A stretch of DNA of 64,000 nucleotides. Origin: Mycobacterium sp. Lineage in GTDB: Bacteria; Actinomycetota; Actinomycetes; Mycobacteriales; Mycobacteriaceae. The notes beneath the pieces were generated by a model. The model had not been told where the DNA came from. It made no database searches and saw only the letters and a list, made by a program, of their open reading frames with translations. The stretch lies in NCBI GenBank assembly GCA_019236925.1, contig JAFAID010000190.1:17067-81066 (forward strand). The letters run 5' to 3'. How positions within the stretch are numbered: position 1 is the first letter of the stretch; each line of letters opens with the position of its first letter. This document shows, in pieces, positions 30,853 to 39,939 of this stretch. The translations under genes were made by a program, and so were the position numbers.

Positions 30853-31379
30853 CCGCTGCCTTGCACCGCACGTGGGCCAAAGACCTTGATGTGCCAACGC
30901 TTTACGCGTTGCTCAAGCTGCGGGTAGAGGTCTTCGTGGTAGAACAGGCCCGCCCGTATCCCGAGTTGGACGGGCGCGATCTGCTCGGCGAAACCCGGCA
31001 TTTCTGGTTGGAAGGGCCCGACGGAGAGGTGATCTGCACGCTGCGGCTGATGGAGGAGCACGCGGGCGGGCAGAAGGCATTTCGGCTCGGGCGGCTGTGC
31101 ACCGAACGCAGCGCACGCGGCCAGGGGCACACCACCCGGCTGTTGCGCGCCGCGCTGGCCGAGGTGGGCGACTATCCCTGCCGGATCGATGCGCAGATCT
31201 ATCTGATGGACATGTACGCCCAGCACGGATTCGTCCGCGACGGCGACGATTTCGTCGACGACGGCGTCCCGCACGTGCCGATGCTCAAGCCAGGTAGCCC
31301 GCCTCCTCCTCAGGCCGTTCCACGGCCTGCATCGTCACCGGGCGAGCCAGGTAGCCCCCCTCCGGTGGCGCACCCGTGA
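30849..31379 (+). CDS. GNAT acetyltransferase, ElaA-like (Rv2851c-like)
   Basis: [75 protein letters not shown] overlap with mqo. Confidence 0.9.
   Translation: MTAALHRTWAKDLDVPTLYALLKLRVEVFVVEQARPYPELDGRDLLGETRHFWLEGPDGEVICTLRLMEEHAGGQKAFRLGRLCTERSARGQGHTTRLLRAALAEVGDYPCRIDAQIYLMDMYAQHGFVRDGDDFVDDGVPHVPMLKPGSPPPPQAVPRPASSPGEPGSPPPVAHP
31289..31363 (+). repeat. Direct repeat (18 bp, 57-bp period) containing a MIRU-like core, at the 3' end of the GNAT gene
   Basis: GCCAGGTAGCCCGCCTCC (31289-31306) and GCCAGGTAGCCCCCCTCC (31346-31363), with AGGCCGTTCCACGGCCTGCATCGTC between. Confidence 0.7.
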
Positions 31380-31389
31380 GACTCGCCGG

Positions 31390-32592
31390 GTGACGTCGCC
31401 GGAAAACCCTTATCTGGTCGGCTTGCGGCTGACCGGCAAGAAAGTCGTCGTGGTCGGCGGCGGCAACGTCGCTCAGCGGCGACTTCCGCTACTGATCGCC
31501 AGCGGCGCAGACGTGCATGTCATCACCCGGACAGCCACCCCCGCGGTCGAGGCGATGAGCCGAATTACTTTGTCGCTGCGCGAGTATCGCGGCGGTGACC
31601 TCGCGGGTGCGTGGTATGCGATCGCGGCCACCGACGACGCGCAAGTGAATTCGGCGGTGGTTGCGGAGGCCGACCGGCAACGAATCTTCTGCGTCCGCGC
31701 CGACATCGCGGTTGAGGGCAGTGCGGTGACCCCGGCTTCGTTCGACTATGCGGGTTTGTCGGTGGGAGTCCTGGCCGGTGGCGAGCACCGTCGCTCGGCG
31801 GCAATCCGCTCGGCGATCCGCGAGGCACTGCAGCAGGGGATCGTCACGGCGGAGAGCACCGACGTCGTACGCGGTGGGGTGGCGCTGGTCGGCGGCGGAC
31901 CCGGAGACCCGGAACTGATCACCGTTCGCGGCCGACGGCTGCTGGCCCAGGCCGACGTCGTCGTCGCCGACCGGTTGGCGCCGCCGGAGCTCCTCGCCGA
32001 GCTTCCGCCGCATGTCGAGGTGATCGACGCCGCCAAGATTCCCTACGGACGGGCGATGGCCCAGGACGCCATCAATGAGGTCATGATCGAGCGGGCCAGA
32101 GCCGGACGGTTTGTGGTGCGTCTCAAGGGGGGCGACCCGTTCGTATTCGCCCGCGGATACGAGGAGCTTCTGGCGTGTGTCGAGGCCGGCATTCCGGTGA
32201 CGGTGGTGCCGGGTGTGACGAGTGCCATAGCGGTGCCCGCGTCAGCGGGTGTTCCGGTCACGCACCGCGGCCTAAATCACGAGTTTGTGGTGGTCAGCGG
32301 ACACCTTGCGCCAGATCACCCCGAATCGTTAGTGAATTGGGACGCATTAGCAGCGATGTCGGGCACCATCGTTTTGCTGATGGCGGTTGAGCGCATCGAG
32401 CTTTTCGCCGAAGCCCTGCTGAAAGGCGGCCGACCTGCGGATACGCCGGTGTTGGTGGTCCAACAGGGGACGACGGCCGCCGAACACACGTTGCGGGCTA
32501 CTCTCGCGGAGGCGCCGGAAAAGATCCGTTCAGAGGGAATTCGACCCCCCGCGATCATCGTGATCGGTACGGTAGCGGCATTCGGCGCTTAA
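31390..32592 (+). CDS. cysG: Siroheme synthase / uroporphyrinogen-III C-methyltransferase
   Basis: GKKVVVVGGGNVAQRRLPLL; VALVGGGPGDPELITVRGRRLLAQADVVVADRL; RLKGGDPFVFARGYEE; PGVTSAIAVPASAGVPVTHRG. Confidence 0.96.
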   Translation: MTSPENPYLVGLRLTGKKVVVVGGGNVAQRRLPLLIASGADVHVITRTATPAVEAMSRITLSLREYRGGDLAGAWYAIAATDDAQVNSAVVAEADRQRIFCVRADIAVEGSAVTPASFDYAGLSVGVLAGGEHRRSAAIRSAIREALQQGIVTAESTDVVRGGVALVGGGPGDPELITVRGRRLLAQADVVVADRLAPPELLAELPPHVEVIDAAKIPYGRAMAQDAINEVMIERARAGRFVVRLKGGDPFVFARGYEELLACVEAGIPVTVVPGVTSAIAVPASAGVPVTHRGLNHEFVVVSGHLAPDHPESLVNWDALAAMSGTIVLLMAVERIELFAEALLKGGRPADTPVLVVQQGTTAAEHTLRATLAEAPEKIRSEGIRPPAIIVIGTVAAFGA

Positions 32593-32625
32593 AAGATTCC
32601 TAAGATTACTGTAGGGTAAGTTCTT

Positions 32626-34212
32626 ATGACGGCTCTCAACGACGCAGTGCGGGCTGTCCGCGAATGGACGTCTGAACCCTCGGAGCGAGAGGTTCACATG
32701 CCCCCAGTGGACTCAGCCAAGACCGCCGTGAGCCCCACCAGCAGGTCTTATCCGACGTGGCTGCTGTCGCGGCGCTTCATTGCTGCGGTCATCGCGATCG
32801 GCGGGATGCAGTTGATGGCGACGATGGACGGCACCATCGCGATCGTCGCGCTTCCCAAGATCCAGAACGAGCTCGGTCTGTCTGACGCCGGCCGGAGCTG
32901 GGTGATCACCGCCTACGTGCTGACCTTCGGTGGACTGATGCTGCTCGGCGGTCGCCTCGGCGACACCATCGGCCGCAAGCGCACCTTCATCGTCGGCGTC
33001 GCGCTGTTCACCATCGCCTCCGCGCTGTGCGGTATCGCATGGGACGACTTCACCCTGGTCACCGCCCGACTGTTGCAGGGCATCGGGGCCGCGATCGCCT
33101 CACCGACCGGTTTGGCGCTGGTGGCCACCACATTCCCGAAGGGTCCGTCGCGCAACGCGGCGATGGCGGTGTTCGGCGCGATGACCGGCATCGGCTCGGT
33201 GATGGGCTTGGTGGTCGGTGGCGCGCTCACCGAGGTGTCCTGGCGGTTGGCGTTCTTGGTCAACGTGCCGATCGGGCTGGTCATGATCTACCTCTCCCGC
33301 ACCACGCTGCGGGAAACCCAGCGGGAGCGGATGAAGCTGGACGCCACCGGAGCCGTGCTGGCCACGTTGACCTGCACCGCCGCCGTTTTCGCGTTCTCGA
33401 TGGGACCCGAGAAGGGCTGGATCTCAGTCACCACCATCGGCTCGGGTGTTGTGGCCTTGGCGGCTTTTATCGCATTCGCCATCGTCGAGCGCACCGCCGA
33501 GAACCCCATCGTCCCGTTCGACCTGTTCTTCGACCGCAACCGGCTCGCCACCTTCGTGGCCATCTTCCTGGGCGGCGGCGTGCTGTTCACCCTGACCGTG
33601 CTGATCGGCCTGTATGTGCAAGACATCATGGGCTACAGCGCGCTGCGCGCGGGCGTCGGCTTCATCCCGTTCGCCATCGCGCTGGGCATCGGCATGGGCG
33701 GCTCGTCGCAGCTGGTGTCGTGGTTTCAACCGCGGGTCGTGGTGATCAGCGGCGGGATCCTGTTGCTGGGCGCGATGCTCTACGGCTCGACGCTTGACGG
33801 TGGCATGCCGTACGTCGACTTGGTCGTGCTGATCACCGTCGGCGGGATCGGCATCGGGATGATCATCATCCCGCTGGCGCTCTCGGCGATCGCCGGTGTC
33901 GGCTTCGACCGGATTGGACCCACATCCGCGATCACGCTGATGCTGCAAAACCTCGGCGGCCCGGTGGTATTGGCCGTCATCCAGGCCGTCATCACCTCGC
34001 GCACGCTGTACCTCGGTGGCACAACCGGCCCAGTCAAATTCATGAACAAGGCGCAGTTGCACGCGCTCGACCACGGCTACACCTACGGCCTGCTGTGGGT
34101 GGCCGGGGTGGCCGTGATCGTCGGCGCGGTTTCGTTGCTCATCGGCTACAGCGCCGAGCAGGTGGCCCACGCGCAGGAAGTCAAGGACGCCATCGACGCC
34201 GGGGAGCTGTAG
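32626..34212 (+). CDS. efpA: MFS efflux transporter EfpA (14-TM DHA2-like)
   Basis: GGMQLMATMDGTIAIVALPKIQNELGLSDAGRSWVITAYVLTFGGLMLLGGRLGDTIGRKRTF. Confidence 0.94.
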   Translation: MTALNDAVRAVREWTSEPSEREVHMPPVDSAKTAVSPTSRSYPTWLLSRRFIAAVIAIGGMQLMATMDGTIAIVALPKIQNELGLSDAGRSWVITAYVLTFGGLMLLGGRLGDTIGRKRTFIVGVALFTIASALCGIAWDDFTLVTARLLQGIGAAIASPTGLALVATTFPKGPSRNAAMAVFGAMTGIGSVMGLVVGGALTEVSWRLAFLVNVPIGLVMIYLSRTTLRETQRERMKLDATGAVLATLTCTAAVFAFSMGPEKGWISVTTIGSGVVALAAFIAFAIVERTAENPIVPFDLFFDRNRLATFVAIFLGGGVLFTLTVLIGLYVQDIMGYSALRAGVGFIPFAIALGIGMGGSSQLVSWFQPRVVVISGGILLLGAMLYGSTLDGGMPYVDLVVLITVGGIGIGMIIIPLALSAIAGVGFDRIGPTSAITLMLQNLGGPVVLAVIQAVITSRTLYLGGTTGPVKFMNKAQLHALDHGYTYGLLWVAGVAVIVGAVSLLIGYSAEQVAHAQEVKDAIDAGEL

Positions 34213-34236
34213 CTCTCCGGGCAGCTGACCGGGCCG

Positions 34237-34316
34237 CAGCCGCGCTCGCGATCGCCGCTGTGCCGATGGCGGCGACCCGCGTCGCCCGGCTTTCAGCCGC
34301 GCTCGCGATCGCCGCT
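34237..34316 (+). repeat. 23-bp direct repeat, 57-bp period, in the efpA-proS intergenic region
   Basis: CAGCCGCGCTCGCGATCGCCGCT at 34237-34259 and 34294-34316. Confidence 0.9.
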
Positions 34317-34329
34317 AGGCTTGCGCGCT

Positions 34330-36081
34330 GTGATCACCCGGATGTCCGAGCTGTTCTTGCGCACGTTGCGCGACGACCCCGCCGATGCGGAAGTCGCCAG
34401 CCACAAGCTGTTGATCCGCGCCGGCTACATCCGACCGGTCGCGCCCGGCCTGTACAGCTGGCTACCGCTCGGGCTGCGGGTGCTGCGCAACATCGAACGA
34501 GTCGTGCGGGAAGAGATGAACGCCATCGGCGGGCAGGAGATCCTATTCCCGGCGCTGCTGCCGCGGGCGCCGTACGAGACGACGAACCGGTGGACCGAGT
34601 ACGGCGACGGTATTTTTCGGCTGCAAGACCGCCGCGGCAACGACTATCTGCTTGCGCCGACCCACGAAGAAGTCTTCACCCTGGCCGTGAAGGGGGAGTA
34701 CAGCTCCTACAAGGACTTTCCGCTGCTGCTGTTCCAGATCCAGATCAAGTACCGGGACGAGGCGCGGCCCCGAGCCGGCATCCTGCGGGTACGCGAGTTC
34801 GTGATGAAGGACTCTTACTCCTTCGATATCGACGACGCGGGCCTCAAGACCGCCTACGCCGCACACCGCGAGGCCTACCAACGGATTTTCGACCGGCTGC
34901 AGGTGCGCTACGTCATCGTGTCGGCGGTGTCGGGAGCGATGGGCGGCAGTGCTTCCGAGGAGTTTTTGGCCGAGAGCCCGGTCGGTGAGGACACCTTCGT
35001 GCGGTGCCTGGAGTCTGGGTACGCGGCCAACGTCGAGGCCGTCGTCACCGCCCGTCCCGACCCGCGGCCGGTTGACGGGCTGCCCGAGGCGGTGGTCCAC
35101 GACACCGGCGACACTCCGACGATCGCCACCCTGGTGGACTGGGCCAACCAGGCCGACCTGGGCCGCGATGTCACCGCCGCCGACACGCTGAAGAACGTCC
35201 TGCTCAAGGTGCGCCAACCGGGCGGGGACTGGGAGCTGCTGGCCATTGGGGTACCGGGCGACCGCGAGGTCGACGACAAGCGGCTGGGTGTGGCGCTCGA
35301 ACCGGCCGACTACGCGTTCCTTGACGACGCCGACTTCGCCAAGTATCCGTTCCTGGTGAAAGGCTATATTGGCCCGAAGGCATTGCGCGACAACGATGTT
35401 CGTTATCTCGTCGACCCGCGGGTGGTGGACGGCACCAGCTGGATCACCGGGGCCGACAAACCCGGGCAGCATGTCGTCGGGCTGGTAGCCGGCCGCGACT
35501 TCACTGCCGACGGCACCATCGAAGCCGCCGAAGTGCGCGACGGCGACCCGTCTCCGGATGGCGCCGGGCCACTGGTGTCGGCGCGGGGCATCGAGGTTGC
35601 TCACATCTTCCAGCTGGGCCGCAAATACACCGACGCCTTCACCGTCGACGTGCTCGGCGAGGACGGCAAGCCGGTGCGGCTGACCATGGGCTCCTACGGC
35701 CTCGGGGTGTCGCGGCTGGTAGCGGTGATCGCCGAGCAGCACCACGACGAGCTCGGGCTGCGTTGGCCGCCCGAGATTGCGCCGTTCGACGTGCATCTGG
35801 TGATCGCCAACAAGGACGCCGAGGCCCGCAGCGGCGCCACCGCGCTGGCCGCCGATCTGGATCGACTGGGTATCGAGGTGCTGCTCGACGACCGGCAAGC
35901 CTCACCCGGGGTGAAGTTCAAGGACGCCGAACTGCTCGGTGTGCCATGGATCGTGGTGGTGGGACGCGGCTGGGCGGACGGGACGGTCGAGCTGCGCAAC
36001 CGGTTCACCGGCGAGACCCGCGAGCTGACGGTCGGCGCCGCGCTGGCCACCGACATCACGGTTGCGGTGTCAGGCGGCTAG
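34330..36081 (+). CDS. proS: Prolyl-tRNA synthetase
   Basis: [75 protein letters not shown]. Confidence 0.97.
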   Translation: MITRMSELFLRTLRDDPADAEVASHKLLIRAGYIRPVAPGLYSWLPLGLRVLRNIERVVREEMNAIGGQEILFPALLPRAPYETTNRWTEYGDGIFRLQDRRGNDYLLAPTHEEVFTLAVKGEYSSYKDFPLLLFQIQIKYRDEARPRAGILRVREFVMKDSYSFDIDDAGLKTAYAAHREAYQRIFDRLQVRYVIVSAVSGAMGGSASEEFLAESPVGEDTFVRCLESGYAANVEAVVTARPDPRPVDGLPEAVVHDTGDTPTIATLVDWANQADLGRDVTAADTLKNVLLKVRQPGGDWELLAIGVPGDREVDDKRLGVALEPADYAFLDDADFAKYPFLVKGYIGPKALRDNDVRYLVDPRVVDGTSWITGADKPGQHVVGLVAGRDFTADGTIEAAEVRDGDPSPDGAGPLVSARGIEVAHIFQLGRKYTDAFTVDVLGEDGKPVRLTMGSYGLGVSRLVAVIAEQHHDELGLRWPPEIAPFDVHLVIANKDAEARSGATALAADLDRLGIEVLLDDRQASPGVKFKDAELLGVPWIVVVGRGWADGTVELRNRFTGETRELTVGAALATDITVAVSGG

Positions 36082-36536
36082 TCGCCGCCGGGGAACGCCG
36101 TGGTGATCGGCGAGTCACCCAATACTTGTCTCCAGCGGGCGGCCAGCACGGCGCTCTGCGTCAGGGCGGTCACGCCGAACTTGCGGTCGTCCGGGGTTTG
36201 AGCCTGCTCGATGACCGCGCGCCAGGCCACCTCGGTGTCCTTCTCCATCCGCAGGGCCAGGCGGATGGCATCGGTTGGGTTGTTGACCGGCATCGGCAGC
36301 TGGTAGCCGGCGGCAGCCACCGGAGCGCTGACCGAGCGGCCGGCGAGCATCGCGATCGCCTGGTCGCGACGTTGGCGATGCTGATTGAGCGCGGATGAAA
36401 CCAAGGTGTTGAGGTCGGGTTGGCAGTGCGCTGACACCATGCCGTAGCCGTAGATCACCGCGTGTTCGGTCGTCAGCGCTGCGCACAGCGCCGAGTCGGC
36501 GGGCGTGTTGGCGGGCGAGGGCTCGGCGGAGGTCAC
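36078..36536 (-). CDS. Ferritin-like DUF4439 protein (Rv2844-like)
   Basis: [52 protein letters not shown] start 36536. Confidence 0.8.
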   Translation of the reverse strand: MTSAEPSPANTPADSALCAALTTEHAVIYGYGMVSAHCQPDLNTLVSSALNQHRQRRDQAIAMLAGRSVSAPVAAAGYQLPMPVNNPTDAIRLALRMEKDTEVAWRAVIEQAQTPDDRKFGVTALTQSAVLAARWRQVLGDSPITTAFPGGD

Positions 36537-37069
36537 GGCGCGGATCCTCCGAACACCAGCGCAACGGTGTAAGCCGCCGTGCACGCCGCGGCGATCGAGC
36601 CGAGCAGACCCGCCCGATAACCCGAAGACGTGGTCGCCAGCTGAGCGGCGCTGGACGCGGACGCGTGCAAGGAATTGATCACGTCGGACAGTGCCGGTGG
36701 CGGCGCCGCCGCGGCCGACGTGGTGGGCGTCGGGCTGGTGGTCTGACTCGACATTGACGTCGGGTTGACTGCGAGCCGGGCGATCTCGGTGGTCAGCGCC
36801 TGCGCGTGTTGAGCGCGTTCGGAGGCAACCTCGGACAGCGCCGCACTAACCGGCTTGGCCGCCCCCGCGGCCGCCGCGGTCGCCAGCTGACTGTCTTGTT
36901 GGGCAAGCTTCAACTGCGATTCGAGTTCGTCGACCGCCGGCGGCGCAGGAGGTGAACTGCAGGCGGACCCAGTCATCCCCAGCAGTGCGAGAGCGCCGCC
37001 ACCGGCGAGCGCCTGTCGCCTGCTGAAAACCGGTCCGACGGGCCCGACTACGGGCAGCCTGCGTGGCAC
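36533..37069 (-). CDS. Alanine-rich Tat-type lipoprotein (Rv2843-like)
   Basis: FSRRQALAGGGALALLGMTGSACSS twin-arginine plus lipobox; stop overlaps the following start. Confidence 0.78.
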   Translation of the reverse strand: MPRRLPVVGPVGPVFSRRQALAGGGALALLGMTGSACSSPPAPPAVDELESQLKLAQQDSQLATAAAAGAAKPVSAALSEVASERAQHAQALTTEIARLAVNPTSMSSQTTSPTPTTSAAAAPPPALSDVINSLHASASSAAQLATTSSGYRAGLLGSIAAACTAAYTVALVFGGSAP

Positions 37070-37258
37070 AGCAACATCCTGCCATTGCCGTGCCGGAGCC
37101 CTGGACGCCGTGGCTATGACGCGGGCTGACCGGCCGTGATCACGGCTGATACCCGATTCCTGGCGTATCGTTAATGGCTGGTTCACCAGGCACGCAAGCT
37201 TGCGCTTACTGCGGACTGGCGGGCCGCCGACCGGACAACTCAAGATGAGGAGCTCGCC

Positions 37259-37798
37259 TTGGCCATCGGGCTACCGTCGCAGACGCAGGTGATCGAGCTA
37301 CTCGATGGTGAGTTCGCGCGCGCAGGCTACGAAATTGAGGACGTCGTAATCGATTCGCGGGCCCGTCCGCCGCGGATAACCGTGATTGCCGACGGCGACA
37401 CCGCACTCGACCTGGACACCATCGCCGCGCTGTCCCATTCGGCGTCGACCTTGCTGGATGCGGTCGACGGCATTGAGAGTCACTACGTGCTGGAAGTCAG
37501 CTCGCCTGGCGTAGACCGCCCGCTAACCAGCGAGAAGCACTTCCGTCGGGCGCACGGCCGGAAGGTCGAGGTGGAGCTGGCCGACGGAGCGCAGGTCACG
37601 GGTCGAGTCGGCGAGATAGCCGACCACACGTTGATGCTGGTGGTCCGCGACGATCGGGCCCGCGACTGGATTGTGCGGCCGGTGCCGATCGGAGAGATCG
37701 TGAAAGCAGTTGTCCAGGTTGAATTTTCGCATCCTTCCAAACGTGAACTGGAGCTGGCGGCTGTCGATCGGAGTGCAGAGATGGAGGGCAGAACATGA
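37259..37798 (+). CDS. rimP: Ribosome maturation factor
   Basis: [30 protein letters not shown]; position before nusA; TTG start. Confidence 0.95.
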   Translation: MAIGLPSQTQVIELLDGEFARAGYEIEDVVIDSRARPPRITVIADGDTALDLDTIAALSHSASTLLDAVDGIESHYVLEVSSPGVDRPLTSEKHFRRAHGRKVEVELADGAQVTGRVGEIADHTLMLVVRDDRARDWIVRPVPIGEIVKAVVQVEFSHPSKRELELAAVDRSAEMEGRT

Positions 37799-38838
37799 AC
37801 ATCGACATGGCCGCTCTGCACGCGATCGTTGTCGAACGAGGAATCTCATTCGACGACTTGCTCGAGGACGTCAAGGCCGCGGTGCTCAGCGCGTACCGGC
37901 ACACCGAGGGCCATCAGCCGGACGCGCACATCGAAATTGACCGCAAAACCGGTGCGGTGCAGGTGTTCGCCCGCGAGCTCGACGATGACGGCATCGTGCT
38001 CAGCGAGTGGGAGGACACTCCAGAGGGTTTCGGGCGGATCGCTGCCACCACTGCACGGCAGGTCATGTTGCAGCGGCTCCGCGACGCCGAGAACGAGCGC
38101 ACCTTCGGCGAGTTCTCCACCCGTGAGGGCGAGATCGTTGCCGGTGTGGTGCAACGTGATAGCCGGGCCAATGCGCGCGGTTTCGTCGTCGTCCGAATGG
38201 GCAGCGAGGCCAAGAGGTCTGAGGGCGTGATCCCGGCGGCCGAGCAGGTTCCCGGTGAGGTTTATGAGCATGGTGAGCGGCTGCGCTGCTACGTGGTGGG
38301 AGTGAGCCGCGGTGCTCGCGAACCGGTGATCACGTTGTCCCGAACCCACCCGAATTTGGTGCGCAAACTTTTCTCGCTGGAAGTCCCCGAGATCGCCGAT
38401 GGGTCGGTGGAGATTGTCGCGGTAGCGCGTGAGGCCGGCCACCGTTCGAAGATCGCGGTTGCTTCCCGGGTTCCCGGCCTGAATGCCAAGGGCGCCTGCA
38501 TCGGCCCGATGGGTCAGCGGGTGCGCAACGTGATGAGTGAGCTGTCCGGGGAGAAGATCGACATCATCGACTACGACGAGGATCCGGCTCGGTTCGTCGC
38601 CAACGCGCTGTCGCCGGCCAAGGTGGTTTCGGTGACCGTGATCGACCAGAACGCCCGGGCGGCCCGGGTGGTGGTGCCCGACTTCCAGCTGTCGCTGGCC
38701 ATCGGCAAGGAGGGCCAAAATGCACGGCTGGCGGCCCGGCTCACCGGGTGGCGGATCGACATTCGCGGTGATTCGCCCGATCAGCCGGCGGATCACCCCG
38801 AGCACGGTGCCACCCACGGGATGGCGCACGATCGCTAG
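37795..38838 (+). CDS. nusA: Transcription termination/antitermination factor
   Basis: [109 protein letters not shown]. Confidence 0.97.
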   Translation: MNIDMAALHAIVVERGISFDDLLEDVKAAVLSAYRHTEGHQPDAHIEIDRKTGAVQVFARELDDDGIVLSEWEDTPEGFGRIAATTARQVMLQRLRDAENERTFGEFSTREGEIVAGVVQRDSRANARGFVVVRMGSEAKRSEGVIPAAEQVPGEVYEHGERLRCYVVGVSRGAREPVITLSRTHPNLVRKLFSLEVPEIADGSVEIVAVAREAGHRSKIAVASRVPGLNAKGACIGPMGQRVRNVMSELSGEKIDIIDYDEDPARFVANALSPAKVVSVTVIDQNARAARVVVPDFQLSLAIGKEGQNARLAARLTGWRIDIRGDSPDQPADHPEHGATHGMAHDR

Positions 38839-38844
38839 CGCCCA

Positions 38845-39939
38845 GTGATCGACCTTCGTTCGCTGGCCCGATTGAGCAGCGCCAGGTGCCGCTCGATCAG
38901 CCCGGAAAACTTTGACGGGGCGAAGGGCGGCGGCGCCCGAGCCTTGGCGGGCACGGGCGCGGGCTGCGCGGCAGACCTCGGCGCGGGCTGGAAAATCTCT
39001 CCCAGCGTCGAGATCGGTGGACACACCACCTTCGAGCTGGCGAACATCGACGGGCCAGCACTCATCACCCACCTCTGGCTGACCACCCACCACAGCAACT
39101 GGCGCACCCTCATCCTGCGCGCCTACTGGGACGGCGCAGACCAGCCCGCGATCGAAGTTCCGGTCGGCGACTTCTTCGGCCAGGGCTGGTGCGAGTTCGC
39201 GCAGCTGTCCTCCCTGCCGATCGCGGTCAATCCGCATGGCGGCTTCAACAGCTATTGGCCGATGCCGGTGCCCAAGAATGGCCGGCTGACATTGGAGAAC
39301 CGCGCGCCGCAGACCGCCACCGTCTATTACCAAGTCAGCTACGAGATCGATGTGGACGTCGAAACCGACTCCAAAACAGAGGTAGCCGATACCGGTTACC
39401 TGCACTGCCAATTCCACCGGAGCAACCCGCTCACCGCAGGCACGCTGCACCCGATTCTCGATCGCGTGCACGGCGCGGGAAAGTACGTCGGCACCTATCT
39501 CGCGTGGGGTGCCAACCACCCGGGCTGGTGGGGCGAGGGCGAGGTCAAGTTCTACGTCGATGGCGACGACGAGTTCCCGACGATCTGCGGCACCGGCACC
39601 GAGGACTACTTCGGTGGCGCCTGGAACTTCGACGTGCCCGGCCAGGGTTACACCAGCTACTCGACACCGTTTCTCGGGCTGCATCAGGTCGTCCGCCCGG
39701 ACGGGCTGTATCGCAGCCAGCAGCGCTTCGGCATGTACCGCTGGCATGTCCTCGACCCCATCCACTTCCACGCCGACCTGCGGGTGGACATCCAGGCCCT
39801 CGGGTGGAAGTCGAGGGGCCGCTACCGGCCGCTGCACGACGACATCGCCTCCACCGCGGTCTTCTACCTGGACCGGCCGTCCGCGCCGCGACCGGCGCTG
39901 CCCGACGCCGACGATCTGGAGGTGGGCAGCGAGCCGTGA
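38845..39939 (+). CDS. DUF2961 / glycoside hydrolase family 172 protein, no evident signal peptide
   Basis: RSISPENFDGAKGGGARA; IDGPALITHLWLTTH; VKFYVDGDDEFPTICGTGTEDYFGGAWNF; GLYRSQQRFGMYRWHVLDPIHFHADLRVDIQALGW. Confidence 0.9.
   Translation: MIDLRSLARLSSARCRSISPENFDGAKGGGARALAGTGAGCAADLGAGWKISPSVEIGGHTTFELANIDGPALITHLWLTTHHSNWRTLILRAYWDGADQPAIEVPVGDFFGQGWCEFAQLSSLPIAVNPHGGFNSYWPMPVPKNGRLTLENRAPQTATVYYQVSYEIDVDVETDSKTEVADTGYLHCQFHRSNPLTAGTLHPILDRVHGAGKYVGTYLAWGANHPGWWGEGEVKFYVDGDDEFPTICGTGTEDYFGGAWNFDVPGQGYTSYSTPFLGLHQVVRPDGLYRSQQRFGMYRWHVLDPIHFHADLRVDIQALGWKSRGRYRPLHDDIASTAVFYLDRPSAPRPALPDADDLEVGSEP

Noticed and set aside
34543-35898. 451-aa minus-strand ORF antisense to proS
   Set aside because: Sense strand is unambiguous ProS; antisense protein is His/Val/Gly-rich with no motif.
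37846-39837. 663-aa minus-strand ORF antisense to nusA and the GH172 gene
   Set aside because: High-GC antisense artefact; no family signature, and the sense strand encodes clear NusA and GH172.
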